In this document: positions 9,424 to 17,414 of the stretch, piece after piece | Numbering within the stretch: the first letter of the stretch is position 1 | How the letters are laid out: each line of letters opens with the position of its first letter | NCBI GenBank assembly: GCA_964244585.1 | Contig: CAXTJM010000005.1 | Coordinates: 124,001-188,000 of the forward strand | Direction: 5' to 3' | DNA length: 64,000 bases | Source: LMUY01 sp964244585 | GTDB taxonomy: Bacteria > Pseudomonadota > Alphaproteobacteria > Acetobacterales > Acetobacteraceae | Position numbers and translations under genes: made by a program | Notes under the pieces: model-generated | The model's input: only the letters and a program-made list of their open reading frames with translations | What the model was told of the DNA's origin: nothing | Databases searched by the model: none

Positions 9424-9749
9424 TGCCATCGCTGCGAAGTCTTGGTGTCGTCGCGGTGTTCGCGATCCTGTCCGGTCCCGGCTACGCTCAGACGCAGGAC
9501 GGGGTGCAGACCGTCACACGGCGTCAACTAGCGGCGGTATGCCAGCAGGATTACACGGAGCGCTGCGGAACGACCATGACCGGCAGCTCCGTCGAGATCG
9601 CCTGTCTCAAGCAAAGCTGGACGAGCCTTCGGCTGCAGTGCCGCAATGCGATCCGGTCCGCAGCCGGCGCGCAGTCATCCCCCGCGCCGTCGCCTGGAAT
9701 CGGATCGATACCCGCCACTCCGGCACCTGACACGTCCTCCGGCGGATGA
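9420..9749 (+). CDS. Small secreted protein with one GLG1-type cysteine-rich repeat
   Basis: A 109-residue protein with a signal peptide (hydrophobic stretch at about 6-20, cleavage likely after GYA at about 23). A compact four-cysteine module follows with Cys41, Cys49, Cys62 and Cys74 in the arrangement C-x7-C-x12-C-x11-C and a CLK after the third segment. That spacing resembles the cysteine-rich repeat of Golgi apparatus protein 1 (Pfam Cys_rich_FGFR), also seen as single copies in small proteobacterial periplasmic proteins. The tail is Pro/Ser/Ala-rich. It overlaps the polymerase gene upstream and the acyltransferase downstream by 4 bases each, so it is built into the operon. Its function is unknown; a periplasmic partner of polymer assembly is an inference. 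Confidence 0.75.
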   Translation: MMPSLRSLGVVAVFAILSGPGYAQTQDGVQTVTRRQLAAVCQQDYTERCGTTMTGSSVEIACLKQSWTSLRLQCRNAIRSAAGAQSSPAPSPGIGSIPATPAPDTSSGG

Positions 9750-11002
9750 GCGTGCCGAGCAGCGACGCCGCCTCCGACACGAAGGGCGCGCCTTGGCTGC
9801 GTGGTCTGGTGCGCTTCAGGGACATCCCCGCTCTGATTGGACGCCCGGCGGGCGGCATCGACTATATTCCACAGATCGACGGCCTCCGCTTCCTGTCGAT
9901 CATCCTCGTCATGGTCTGGCACGCCTCGCTGCGAGCCGCCCGGCATGCCGATCAGCTGTCGCAGTTCGGCATCCCGGTTGCCACCCTGTACAACTACGTC
10001 CCGCACGGTGAGATCGGCGTCGATTTCTTCTTCTTCATCAGCGCCTACGTCATCACCCAGTTGTTCCTCGTGCGTCGCGGCCGGCCGGTCGCGATACTGG
10101 ATTTCTACAGGCGGCGCGCCAGGCGGATCTATCCACCATACGTGATCATCGTGTTGATCTGCTTCGCCATCCTTTTTCTCGCAGGCTACAAGCCGGCCAG
10201 CGCACCCACGGCTGCCGAGAGCACGACGTCCCTGACGTCAAGCTTCCTGGCAAGTCTCTTCTACATGCATGGCCTGCTTTTCGGCGCTGCACCGCGCCTC
10301 AACCCGCCAATGTGGTCGCTCGAGATCGAAATCCAGTTCTATTTGCTCTCGCCACTGCTATGGATGGTGCTGTCTCGGCTCAGTCCGAGGCGCCGCGTGG
10401 CCGCACTTTGGGTGGCATTGGCCGTGTTCGTCATCCTGCCCGGCCTCATCAAGCTGTACTACCCCATGGACGAGCGGTTCCGGTCGGGATTGTTCACCCA
10501 TATGTACCTGTTCACCGCAGGGGCGCTGGCCGCCGAGTTCGACCTGAGCCGTACCCTACAATTGGGCGGCCGCCAGCGTGCCGGCTACGATATCCTGCTC
10601 CTGACAGGACTTGTCTTGCTCCTGGGCTTGGGGGAGGTGCTCACGTCCGTGGACGCCACCCCTGCCGCGGGTTGGCCCAACATCGCGGTCGACACGGGAA
10701 TCCTGTTGGGCATCGCTGCTATTTTCCTCGGCGCGATGCGCGGCCGTCTCGGCCGGCTTGTGTTCGGCTATCCGTGGATCTGTCTCGTCGGGACGATGTG
10801 CTACTCGATCTACTTGACCCATGTCGTGGTCATGCAAGGGGTCGCGGACAAGCTGCTGTCGCATCTCCATTTCGCCAACCCGTTCCTGATCTGGGGAGCG
10901 TGGTTCTGCGTTCTGCTGCCCACCGCCATCGCCGTCGGAGCTGTGTTCTACGTTTTCGTGGAACGGCCCTTCATGTCGGCCCGCAGATCGGTACGGACCT
11001 GA
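9746..11002 (+). CDS. Membrane acyltransferase, acyltransferase-3 family (second copy)
   Basis: A 418-residue polytopic membrane protein with the family signature YIPQIDGLRFLSI followed by MVWH, giving the conserved Arg and the His of the active site at about residues 42-56. About ten hydrophobic segments follow, and the chain ends in the basic tail MSARRSVRT. It is only distantly similar to the acyltransferase at 4440-5570, so the polymer may carry two different acyl groups. The ATG overlaps the preceding stop (ATGA at 9746-9749). Confidence 0.88.
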   Translation: MSVPSSDAASDTKGAPWLRGLVRFRDIPALIGRPAGGIDYIPQIDGLRFLSIILVMVWHASLRAARHADQLSQFGIPVATLYNYVPHGEIGVDFFFFISAYVITQLFLVRRGRPVAILDFYRRRARRIYPPYVIIVLICFAILFLAGYKPASAPTAAESTTSLTSSFLASLFYMHGLLFGAAPRLNPPMWSLEIEIQFYLLSPLLWMVLSRLSPRRRVAALWVALAVFVILPGLIKLYYPMDERFRSGLFTHMYLFTAGALAAEFDLSRTLQLGGRQRAGYDILLLTGLVLLLGLGEVLTSVDATPAAGWPNIAVDTGILLGIAAIFLGAMRGRLGRLVFGYPWICLVGTMCYSIYLTHVVVMQGVADKLLSHLHFANPFLIWGAWFCVLLPTAIAVGAVFYVFVERPFMSARRSVRT

Positions 11003-11175
11003 CCGGGATCGAAGCGCGCCATGAACTCGCCCGGCCCGGCCGGTCTCAACGGGTGCCACACCGATGTTTATCCTGATAGGCACCACCGGGATTATAGGGT
11101 AGGTGGAACTACAATCGCCGTGATCCGGCACCTGAATTTGGAGTAGACAGTCTTGATTGTTACCGGATCGAAACG
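11003..11175 (+). promoter_or_regulatory. Intergenic gap before the glycosyltransferase
   Basis: A 173-base gap that becomes AT-rich from about 11080, with TTGATTGTTACC just before the GTG start. It may carry its own promoter. I see no repeat or hairpin worth naming. Confidence 0.25.
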
Positions 11176-12318
11176 GTGAAAGTCGCACTTGTCCACGAAT
11201 GGCTTGAGAGTTATGCCGGGTCAGAACGGGTACTTGAGCAGCTCATTAAGCTTTATCCGGCAGCTGACGTATTCGCCTTGGTCGATTTCATGCCCCCCGC
11301 AGATCGCCAAATGCTGGCAGGCAAGAAGGTCCGGACCTCCTTCATCCAGCGGCTTCCCTTTGCGCGCCGGTGGTTCCGCAACTATCTTGCCCTGATGCCG
11401 ATCGCCGTCGAACAGTTTTCGATGGCAAGCTATGACCTCATCATCTCCAGCAGCCATGCTGTCGCGAAGGGCGTTATCACGGGCCCCAACCAGGTCCATG
11501 TAAGCTACGTCCATTCCCCCATGCGCTACGCCTGGGACCTCCAGGCTGATTACCTCGCACGGGGAGGGATGGGCCGCGGGTTGAAGGGAGTGTACGCACG
11601 CTATCTGCTGCACAAGTTACGGATGTGGGACGTCCGCACCGCGCATGGCGTCGACGTCTTCGTCGCCAATTCCAACTACATCGCCCAGCGGATCCGCAAG
11701 GTCTATCGGCGCGACGCGGTTGTCCTGCATCCGCCGGTCGACACCGAAAGATTCACCCTCGCAACTGGACCACGCAAAAGCTACCTCGTGGCATCCCGCT
11801 TCGTTCCTTATAAACGGGTGGACTTGGTCGTCGAAGCGTTTCGCGCGATGCCGGATTGTGACCTGACCGTCGTCGGCAGCGGCTCGGAAGAAGAGAAGAT
11901 ACGGCGGCTTGCCGCGGGCGCACCCAACATAACCCTGCTGCCGCCGCAACCGCAGGAGGTGCTCATTGCAATGCTGCAACAGGCCCGCGCCTTCGTATTC
12001 GCCGCCGAGGAGGATTTCGGCATCGGCTTGGTGGAAGCCCAGGCCTGCGGTACGCCGCTCATCGCCTATGGCCGAGGTGGCGCCCGCGACATCGTCGATA
12101 CACGGTCGGAAGCGACCCGAACGGGGCTTCTGTTCGAAGAGCAGACCGCGGCATCGATCATGGCGGCAGTCAGGTCCTTCGAAGCAAACCGGGACGGTAT
12201 CGCCCCCGAACTGTGCCGGGCGAACGCGCTACGGTTCTCGTGTGAAACGTTCCTGGCGCAGATGCAAAGCATCGTCGACAACGCGGTCGCGGGCGGCTCC
12301 GGTAGGCCGATTGCATAG
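11176..12318 (+). CDS. Glycosyltransferase family 4
   Basis: A 380-residue cytoplasmic GT-B enzyme that adds a sugar from a nucleotide-sugar donor to the lipid-linked repeat unit. It opens with MKVALVHEWLESYAGSERVL, typical of family 4 N-domains. It carries the C-domain E-x7-E donor motif in EEDFGIGLVEAQACGTPLIA (about residues 278-297). The start is GTG at 11176 with only a weak ribosome site. It is the only glycosyltransferase in the window, so the remaining sugar transferases and the priming enzyme must lie elsewhere. It ends the rightward polysaccharide operon. Confidence 0.9.
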   Translation: MKVALVHEWLESYAGSERVLEQLIKLYPAADVFALVDFMPPADRQMLAGKKVRTSFIQRLPFARRWFRNYLALMPIAVEQFSMASYDLIISSSHAVAKGVITGPNQVHVSYVHSPMRYAWDLQADYLARGGMGRGLKGVYARYLLHKLRMWDVRTAHGVDVFVANSNYIAQRIRKVYRRDAVVLHPPVDTERFTLATGPRKSYLVASRFVPYKRVDLVVEAFRAMPDCDLTVVGSGSEEEKIRRLAAGAPNITLLPPQPQEVLIAMLQQARAFVFAAEEDFGIGLVEAQACGTPLIAYGRGGARDIVDTRSEATRTGLLFEEQTAASIMAAVRSFEANRDGIAPELCRANALRFSCETFLAQMQSIVDNAVAGGSGRPIA

Positions 12319-12382
12319 CCACGATGGCCATGACGGTGCCGGGTTGCTGGAATGGTCCTGCCCGAAGGCAGGCCCATCGTCG

Positions 12383-12413
12383 CCCTGTCGACCCCGATGA
12401 AGGGACGACAGGG
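12383..12413. terminator. Hairpin between convergent genes
   Basis: CCCTGTCG (12383-12390) pairs with CGACAGGG (12406-12413) across a 15-base loop, between the convergent glycosyltransferase and glycanase genes. A smaller perfect hairpin, CCTGCC-CGAA-GGCAGG, sits at 12357-12372. Neither has a T-run, so termination is only a suggestion from position. Confidence 0.35.
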
Positions 12414-12451
12414 GGTAGTGACGGCAGAGGAAGCGGCAGCGGATCGCCCGA

Positions 12452-14407
12452 TCAGACGTGGATGCTGTTTGCCTGCAGGCTGTGCACGCCCAACAGGTTG
12501 ACATGCGTGCCATCGCTGAGCGACAGGCTGAGTCCCGCCGAGCTGTTGACGGCCCCGCCGATGACCTTGCTTGCCGTCGTCGCATAGCCGCTGAGGTCCA
12601 GCAAGTCTGTGCTGCTGTTGAAGCCGGTGATGTTGAGCGTCCCGCCCGCCTTGCCGTTCGTGACCTCGAACATGTTGTTGCCGTGGCCTGCCGCGGAGAT
12701 GGCCAGCGTTCCGCTGCCGCCCGACACCGTGTTGCCACCCGCATAAAGCAGGACCTGCGCCGTTCCCGAGCCGCCGGCGACGTCCAGGCCGCCTGTGTAG
12801 GTGGACACGAAATCCGTGCCGGCGTTCAGGTTCACCTGCCCCTCGTTCATGATGAAGCGGGTTGCGGAGCCTGCTCCGCCGCCATTGGCCGTGATGAAGT
12901 GGATGTTGTTGTTGCCATAGATCGTCCCGGCTCCGGACCCGGCGCTGATGGTGTCGTTGCCATAGGATTGGACGATCTCCGTCCCGGACCCCATCTGCAC
13001 CAAGGATGTCTGGCTCGCGTTCGTCGCAACGGTCTGCCCAGCCGTCTCGTTGATGACCTTGACTGACGCGGCCGGCGTCGTGGCGGTCGTGACCGTCGAC
13101 GCAGCGGCCGTGGCGGGTGTCGCCGCCGCGACCGGTGTGACGGTCGGCGTCGCCGTCGCCATCGCCGCCACGCTGGTGGCCAGGCCCGGTTCCACCTCGA
13201 CGATCAACGGATGATCGGTGATGCTGAGCTGGACCGAACTCACGTTCTTCAGCGTCTGGATCGGCGAGGAGGAGCTGAGCGGATCGAACACCTCGACGTT
13301 TGCATACGAGGCGCCCAGCTGCAGCGTGACCGTAGTGGCAGCGGCGTTGATCTCGGTCCCGGTCGCCTCGTTCCAGATCTGCGGCTCGTTCCAGACGGCG
13401 ATGTCGTACGCGCCGTTCGACTTCTCCATCTCCAGGCTGTTGCCGGTGGTGGGCAGGTTGGTCAGGGAGTACGACAGGGTGGTCGGGGTGAACGTGCTGG
13501 CCGTGCTGCCGGTATCCGCCAGGATGGTCGTCAGGTCGTGGATCGCCGTTGCGGCGCTCTTGGACAGGTTGTTGGAGTCGAACAATCCCGTCCCATCGTC
13601 GCCCTGCACCGAACCGGCCTTGTAGGCGTCCATCAACTGGTAGAGGTAGGTCCGGGAGACGCCGTCCTTGGCAGTGTCCATCAACAGGTCCAGCGTATAC
13701 TTCGCCTGGACGTCGGCGTTCACCGCACCCGCCGTGCCGCCATTGCTGCTGTAGCCCGTCTCGGTGTAGACGGCCGGCCCGGTGGCGCCGGTCTCGTTGC
13801 TGAGCGCCTGGGCCGGATTGACCCAAGCCGCGGGAGCCTGCCCGAAATTGGGATAGGGATGCTGCGTATCGTAATCGGCCAGTCCGGCCGTGGTCGCCGG
13901 GTTCGCTCCGGCGGCTATGCTGCCGGCGGCGTACCCGGTGAAGTAGTCGACTGCAACGCCGCTGAGCCCGGCGTTGGAATGCACCGCGGCATACAGGTCC
14001 TTCTGCAGGTTGGTCGCCCCCTGCAAGCCGCTGACCCCATTGTAGCTGAAGGCGAAGTTGTTGATCTCGTTCGCCCCTTCCACGGCGACGACGCTGCCGG
14101 GCACGGCCGCATTGACCTTCGCGATCAGGGCGAGCTGCGCCGTGAGATCAGCCGTCGTCATGCCGATGGTCGCGGATATCTGGAAGGTAAACTTGATGCC
14201 GTCCTGCGCCAGCGCGATGTAGCTCGACAACGGCGCGGACCCATTCTGCCCGTTGGAGATGCCGTCGCGGACATTGGTGATCCCGAGATACGACAGGTCG
14301 GCCGCGACATTCTTGATGTTGGCGTAGCCGCCGTCAGTGTAGGCGATGTGCGTGTCGACGCCGACCGACGACAGGAAGGCGGAGGCGCGGAGAGGAGAAG
14401 TGCTCAT
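12452..14407 (-). CDS. Secreted glycanase-like protein with type-I-secretion-like C-terminus
   Basis: A 651-residue protein with no N-terminal signal peptide. The first 300 residues read like a clan GH-A (beta/alpha)8 glycosidase: an Asn-Glu pair in VEGANEINN (Glu114, acid/base) and TETG (Glu216, nucleophile). An Ala/Thr/Val-rich linker follows at about 420-460, then a Gly/Asn-rich beta-repeat region ending in NITGFNSSTDLLDLSGY, which resembles the C-terminal secretion end of type I substrates. True GGxGxD calcium repeats are not evident. With the type I exporter at the left of the locus, I infer that it is exported to trim or modify the exopolysaccharide. ATG at 14407 is chosen; a GTG at 14446 would add 13 residues. 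Confidence 0.7.
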   Translation of the reverse strand: MSTSPLRASAFLSSVGVDTHIAYTDGGYANIKNVAADLSYLGITNVRDGISNGQNGSAPLSSYIALAQDGIKFTFQISATIGMTTADLTAQLALIAKVNAAVPGSVVAVEGANEINNFAFSYNGVSGLQGATNLQKDLYAAVHSNAGLSGVAVDYFTGYAAGSIAAGANPATTAGLADYDTQHPYPNFGQAPAAWVNPAQALSNETGATGPAVYTETGYSSNGGTAGAVNADVQAKYTLDLLMDTAKDGVSRTYLYQLMDAYKAGSVQGDDGTGLFDSNNLSKSAATAIHDLTTILADTGSTASTFTPTTLSYSLTNLPTTGNSLEMEKSNGAYDIAVWNEPQIWNEATGTEINAAATTVTLQLGASYANVEVFDPLSSSSPIQTLKNVSSVQLSITDHPLIVEVEPGLATSVAAMATATPTVTPVAAATPATAAASTVTTATTPAASVKVINETAGQTVATNASQTSLVQMGSGTEIVQSYGNDTISAGSGAGTIYGNNNIHFITANGGGAGSATRFIMNEGQVNLNAGTDFVSTYTGGLDVAGGSGTAQVLLYAGGNTVSGGSGTLAISAAGHGNNMFEVTNGKAGGTLNITGFNSSTDLLDLSGYATTASKVIGGAVNSSAGLSLSLSDGTHVNLLGVHSLQANSIHV

Positions 14408-14480
14408 CGGGACTGCTCGATCTGGCTGTGATAGGAACCACGCCACGATGCCGGAGCAACCTTAAAGACCGTCTAATTTT

Positions 14481-14506
14481 GCGAGACAATTCTTGCTTCG
14501 TCTCGC
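14481..14506. repeat. Inverted repeat upstream of the glycanase gene
   Basis: GCGAGAC (14481-14487) and GTCTCGC (14500-14506) form a perfect 7-base inverted repeat with a 12-base spacer, about 75-100 bases before the glycanase start on its strand. It could be an operator or an end-of-transcript hairpin for the beta-barrel gene upstream. Confidence 0.35.
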
Positions 14507-14619
14507 CTATCGCTATGGGTCGCCTGCGCGCGCGTTTGCCTCAGCCTCTCGGGGCACGGACGCAAGGCTTGCCGGACCGCGATGCTGACAGCGGCACTCC
14601 CGTCACGCCGGGGCTCTCG

Positions 14620-15948
14620 CTAGAACGCCAGTTGCGTCCTCAACTCGACAACGTGGCGGCGGTAATTGTTCTGGCGCTGCGATTGCGAGTCGGAGAAGTT
14701 GTAGGCTGCGACCACCTTGAGGTTGCGGTTCAGGAACCAGTCCACCTCCGCCTGGCCGGTCAACAAGGTCTGCTGTCCGCCACCTTGCAGGAAGTCGGCC
14801 CGCTCGATCCCGGCCCCCGCGACCAGCAGCACGTTGCGCAGGTACTCGTGCTCCACCCGAAGATGCGCCTGGGTATAGGTAAAGCCTACCACCTCCTCGT
14901 CGGTAGCCGCCTCGATGCGCCGGCTCGCGGTGAACTCCAGTGTGGTCAGCCCGGTCGGCGCCCACACGGCATCGGCCTCGAGGATGGGAGCGGAATGGGT
15001 CTTGAATGCGGAGGAAACGAACTGCCGGACCTGGTAGCCCCCCAGCAGACGATACCGCCAAACGCCGCTCGCCACGTAATCGATGCCGAACAGCACTGAG
15101 CCGCCCGAGCTGTCCCGCTTTGGCTGGCCGACCTGCGGCGACGAGAAAATCAGGTTGTTGCCATGCACGTCGAGCACGACCTGCCGCAACGGCGCCAACT
15201 CGTACCGGGAGATGACGCCGTATTGCAGCTGGGTCCGGTCGAGATAGCGGTTGCTGACGGCAACGCCGCCGAGTGTGGTGCTTGCGTAATCATAGGTCGA
15301 CACGTCCACGTTCGGCTGGAACGACAGGCGTGAAGGAACATAGAAGTAGCTTAGCCGGAAATCGTTGACCTGGTAGGCGACGGGCTTGTCCGACGCGATG
15401 ACATCCAAGCCGGTACGGTCTTCGTGCAGGTCAAGGTGGGACAGACCCACGTCGAGGTGGTCCTGCGCCCCGACATCATACCGGCCACCAAGCGAAAGGG
15501 TATCGTTGAAGCGGGACTGGTTCGACTGCTGGATGTAGGCGCTGTTGTCGAACGTCGCCACGGCAGCCAGGGCGTCGCGTCCCCAGTTGGAGGTCGCTTG
15601 AACCCCGCCCGCGGTCGACACGAAGGCGCTGCCTTTCTGTTGCGGCAATCCCAGGACGTTGCTGTCGAACGCGAAGCCCTGTGAGAGGTTCGGCCGTATG
15701 GTGAAGCCATCCAGGTCGATGCCGCCTGGATCAAGGTCGGGACGAAGCCGCGTGAGCACCGTGACGCCCGGCGCGTCACCGAACCCCGCCACGCCCGACG
15801 GAAAGTAGTTGTCGATGATCTGCGCCTGGGATCGCGCGTGCCCTGCGAACCAAAGCGCCGCGACCAGTACGGCCCTGGCCAGGGCCGGGCGCACGTGGCC
15901 GGTCTGGTCCACCGCCTTGCAACGAGCAGGCCGGGCAAGCTGTGACAA
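14620..15948 (-). CDS. Outer-membrane beta-barrel protein of an exopolysaccharide locus (BBP2-type)
   Basis: A 442-residue exported protein with an Ala-rich hydrophobic signal region ending near AGHARSQAQ (about 40). The rest is alternating polar and hydrophobic beta-strand sequence ending in the aromatic-terminated VVELRTQLAF, typical of outer-membrane barrels. The opening GFTIRPNLSQGFAFDSNVLG matches the putative beta-barrel porin 2 family that accompanies GumB/GumC-type export systems in alphaproteobacteria. It starts with TTG at 15948, 12 bases after the stop of the GumB-like gene, so the two form one operon. Its role may be passage of polymer through the outer membrane. Confidence 0.8.
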   Translation of the reverse strand: MSQLARPARCKAVDQTGHVRPALARAVLVAALWFAGHARSQAQIIDNYFPSGVAGFGDAPGVTVLTRLRPDLDPGGIDLDGFTIRPNLSQGFAFDSNVLGLPQQKGSAFVSTAGGVQATSNWGRDALAAVATFDNSAYIQQSNQSRFNDTLSLGGRYDVGAQDHLDVGLSHLDLHEDRTGLDVIASDKPVAYQVNDFRLSYFYVPSRLSFQPNVDVSTYDYASTTLGGVAVSNRYLDRTQLQYGVISRYELAPLRQVVLDVHGNNLIFSSPQVGQPKRDSSGGSVLFGIDYVASGVWRYRLLGGYQVRQFVSSAFKTHSAPILEADAVWAPTGLTTLEFTASRRIEAATDEEVVGFTYTQAHLRVEHEYLRNVLLVAGAGIERADFLQGGGQQTLLTGQAEVDWFLNRNLKVVAAYNFSDSQSQRQNNYRRHVVELRTQLAF

Positions 15949-15960
15949 GGCCGACGCCTG

Positions 15961-16569
15961 CTAGAAGCGACGTTCGAAGATGGTGATCACGTCCCCTGGC
16001 TGGATCGGGGTCTGCCGACCGACCTTGCCCTCGACTTCCTTGCCGTTGATCGAGCGGATGACCGATGCATAGTCGTCAACCGCGCGGTAGGTGAAGCCGC
16101 CGGCCACGCTGACCGTCGACAAAACGGTCATTCCTGGCTGGAACGGGTACTCGCCCGGCTTGTTGACCTCGCCGAGGATGAAGAAGGGCCGATAGATCGA
16201 TATCTCAGCGGATACGCTCGGCTGCCGGAACAGCTTGCGCCGGGTCAGCTCATCCTCGATCTTCTTGGAGACTTGCTGCACCGTCAGGCCTTGGACCTGG
16301 ACGAAGCCGATCAACGGCAGCGCGATCGTCCCATCGTCGTTGACCCGGAACTCGCCGGTCAGCTGGTCTTCGCCAAAGGTGATCAGGCGGATCTGGTCTC
16401 CGCCGCCGATGCGATAGGCCGCGGTGGACTGGGTCTGCTGGTCCGGCAGCGGTGGCAGGTTACGGCCCGGCGAACAGGCGGCGAGGCCGCAGAGCAACAT
16501 GCCGAAGACGAGGAAACGATATCCTGATTGCGGCACGATCTTTGAAAAGGGCTGGCTCACGAACAACAC
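15961..16569 (-). CDS. Polysaccharide export lipoprotein (GumB/Wza-like)
   Basis: A 202-residue periplasmic/outer-membrane protein with a lipobox: hydrophobic FLVFGMLLCGLAAC at about 19-32, acylation expected at the Cys of LAACS. The poly-export domain follows (YRIGGGDQIRLITFGEDQLT), then one SLBB-type segment (RPFFILGEVNKPGEYPF). The length suits the short GumB type rather than the longer Wza. The start is probably GTG at 16569, or a GTG at 16560; no strong ribosome site separates them. It is the first gene of the leftward operon and should couple to the GumC-like co-polymerase. Confidence 0.9.
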   Translation of the reverse strand: MLFVSQPFSKIVPQSGYRFLVFGMLLCGLAACSPGRNLPPLPDQQTQSTAAYRIGGGDQIRLITFGEDQLTGEFRVNDDGTIALPLIGFVQVQGLTVQQVSKKIEDELTRRKLFRQPSVSAEISIYRPFFILGEVNKPGEYPFQPGMTVLSTVSVAGGFTYRAVDDYASVIRSINGKEVEGKVGRQTPIQPGDVITIFERRF

Positions 16570-16862
16570 CCGCTGACGGTCTAGTGACCAAGCTTACCAT
16601 GGGTTATTGCAGCACGTGGAAGCCCAGCCGGAGCTGGGCAGGTCGTCCGACACCCTTATCTTCGACGACGTGGCCTTAGCGCAACAGTATGACTGGTGAG
16701 ACACAGTGAAGTGCCATTTAGCCATTTGCCTCCACGGCTGCTCGGCCGCAGGTGCCAGGAAGCTGCCGCGCCGTGTAACGCGGGATTAACGGCGTCCCGG
16801 TCCATATGAACGTGCCATCGTGGCGGGTTGGCGGCAACGCCCAGGAAATTTACACTCTGAAG
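16570..16862. promoter_or_regulatory. Divergent region between export protein and heme oxygenase
   Basis: About 290 bases that must contain promoters for both operons. A perfect hairpin GCCCAGC-CGGA-GCTGGGC lies at 16622-16639 with no T-run after it. The rest shows nothing I can name. Confidence 0.3.
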
Positions 16863-17414
16863 ATGGCCGCATTACACAGCTCGGCGCTCTGCCACCTGCG
16901 TGCAGAGACAGGGCCGCTCCACGACGCGCTCGAGCAAGACCTTCAGGTCGTGGCACGGCTGCATTCGCCGCCGGATCGGCATGCGCTGGTCGAGGGATAC
17001 CGCATCATGATGCTGCGGGCGGCCGAGGCAATGGAGCCATGGCTGGCAAGCATCGACGGTCTGGTGCCGTTCCATCATGCGCAGGGCGCGGCGGCGGCCC
17101 TCGACCGGGACGAGCCTGCCGTGCCGGCCATGACCAGCCAGGCCGAGATCCTGGGCTTCTACTATGTCATGCAAGGCTCTGCGCTGGGTGGCCGCGTGAT
17201 CCTGCGCGAATTGCAGCGCGACGGCGTCGACACGGCCGGGCTCGGCTTCCTGAACCCGCATGGCGACCGGGTCGGCCAGGTATGGCGTGGCACGACGGAG
17301 CTGCTGGAGCGTGAACTGGTGGGTGATCCCGCCGCGCTCGTCCTGGCAGTTGCCGGGGCACGCAAGGGCTATGCCTTTGCCAAGGCCTGCCTCCAGGCCA
17401 GGATCACGGCATGA
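16863..17414 (+). CDS. Biliverdin-producing heme oxygenase (BphO/HemO type)
   Basis: This 183-residue cytosolic enzyme opens heme to biliverdin, the chromophore of the phytochrome encoded next. The proximal heme ligand is His20 in ETGPLHDALE, and the distal-helix glycine-rich region is GFYYVMQGSALGGRVI, both in the expected order for bacterial heme oxygenases. Length is normal for the family. ATG at 16863 gives a standard N-terminus; an upstream ATG at 16806 would add a 19-residue extension with no family counterpart. Its stop overlaps the phytochrome start (ATGA at 17411-17414), which fixes the functional link. Confidence 0.9.
   Translation: MAALHSSALCHLRAETGPLHDALEQDLQVVARLHSPPDRHALVEGYRIMMLRAAEAMEPWLASIDGLVPFHHAQGAAAALDRDEPAVPAMTSQAEILGFYYVMQGSALGGRVILRELQRDGVDTAGLGFLNPHGDRVGQVWRGTTELLERELVGDPAALVLAVAGARKGYAFAKACLQARITA

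Noticed and set aside
12700..13050. RTX calcium-binding repeats in the glycanase-like protein
   Set aside because: Gly/Asn-rich repeats are present but the GGxGxD nonapeptide consensus is not, so I did not call it an RTX protein.
12066..13826. A 586-residue minus-strand frame overlapping glycosyltransferase and glycanase
   Set aside because: It is the shifted frame of the glycanase-like gene, with Gly/Arg-rich sequence and no motif.
13211..14431. A 406-residue plus-strand frame opposite the glycanase-like gene
   Set aside because: Low-complexity Gly/Arg/Val-rich sequence, no ribosome site; shadow of the real gene.
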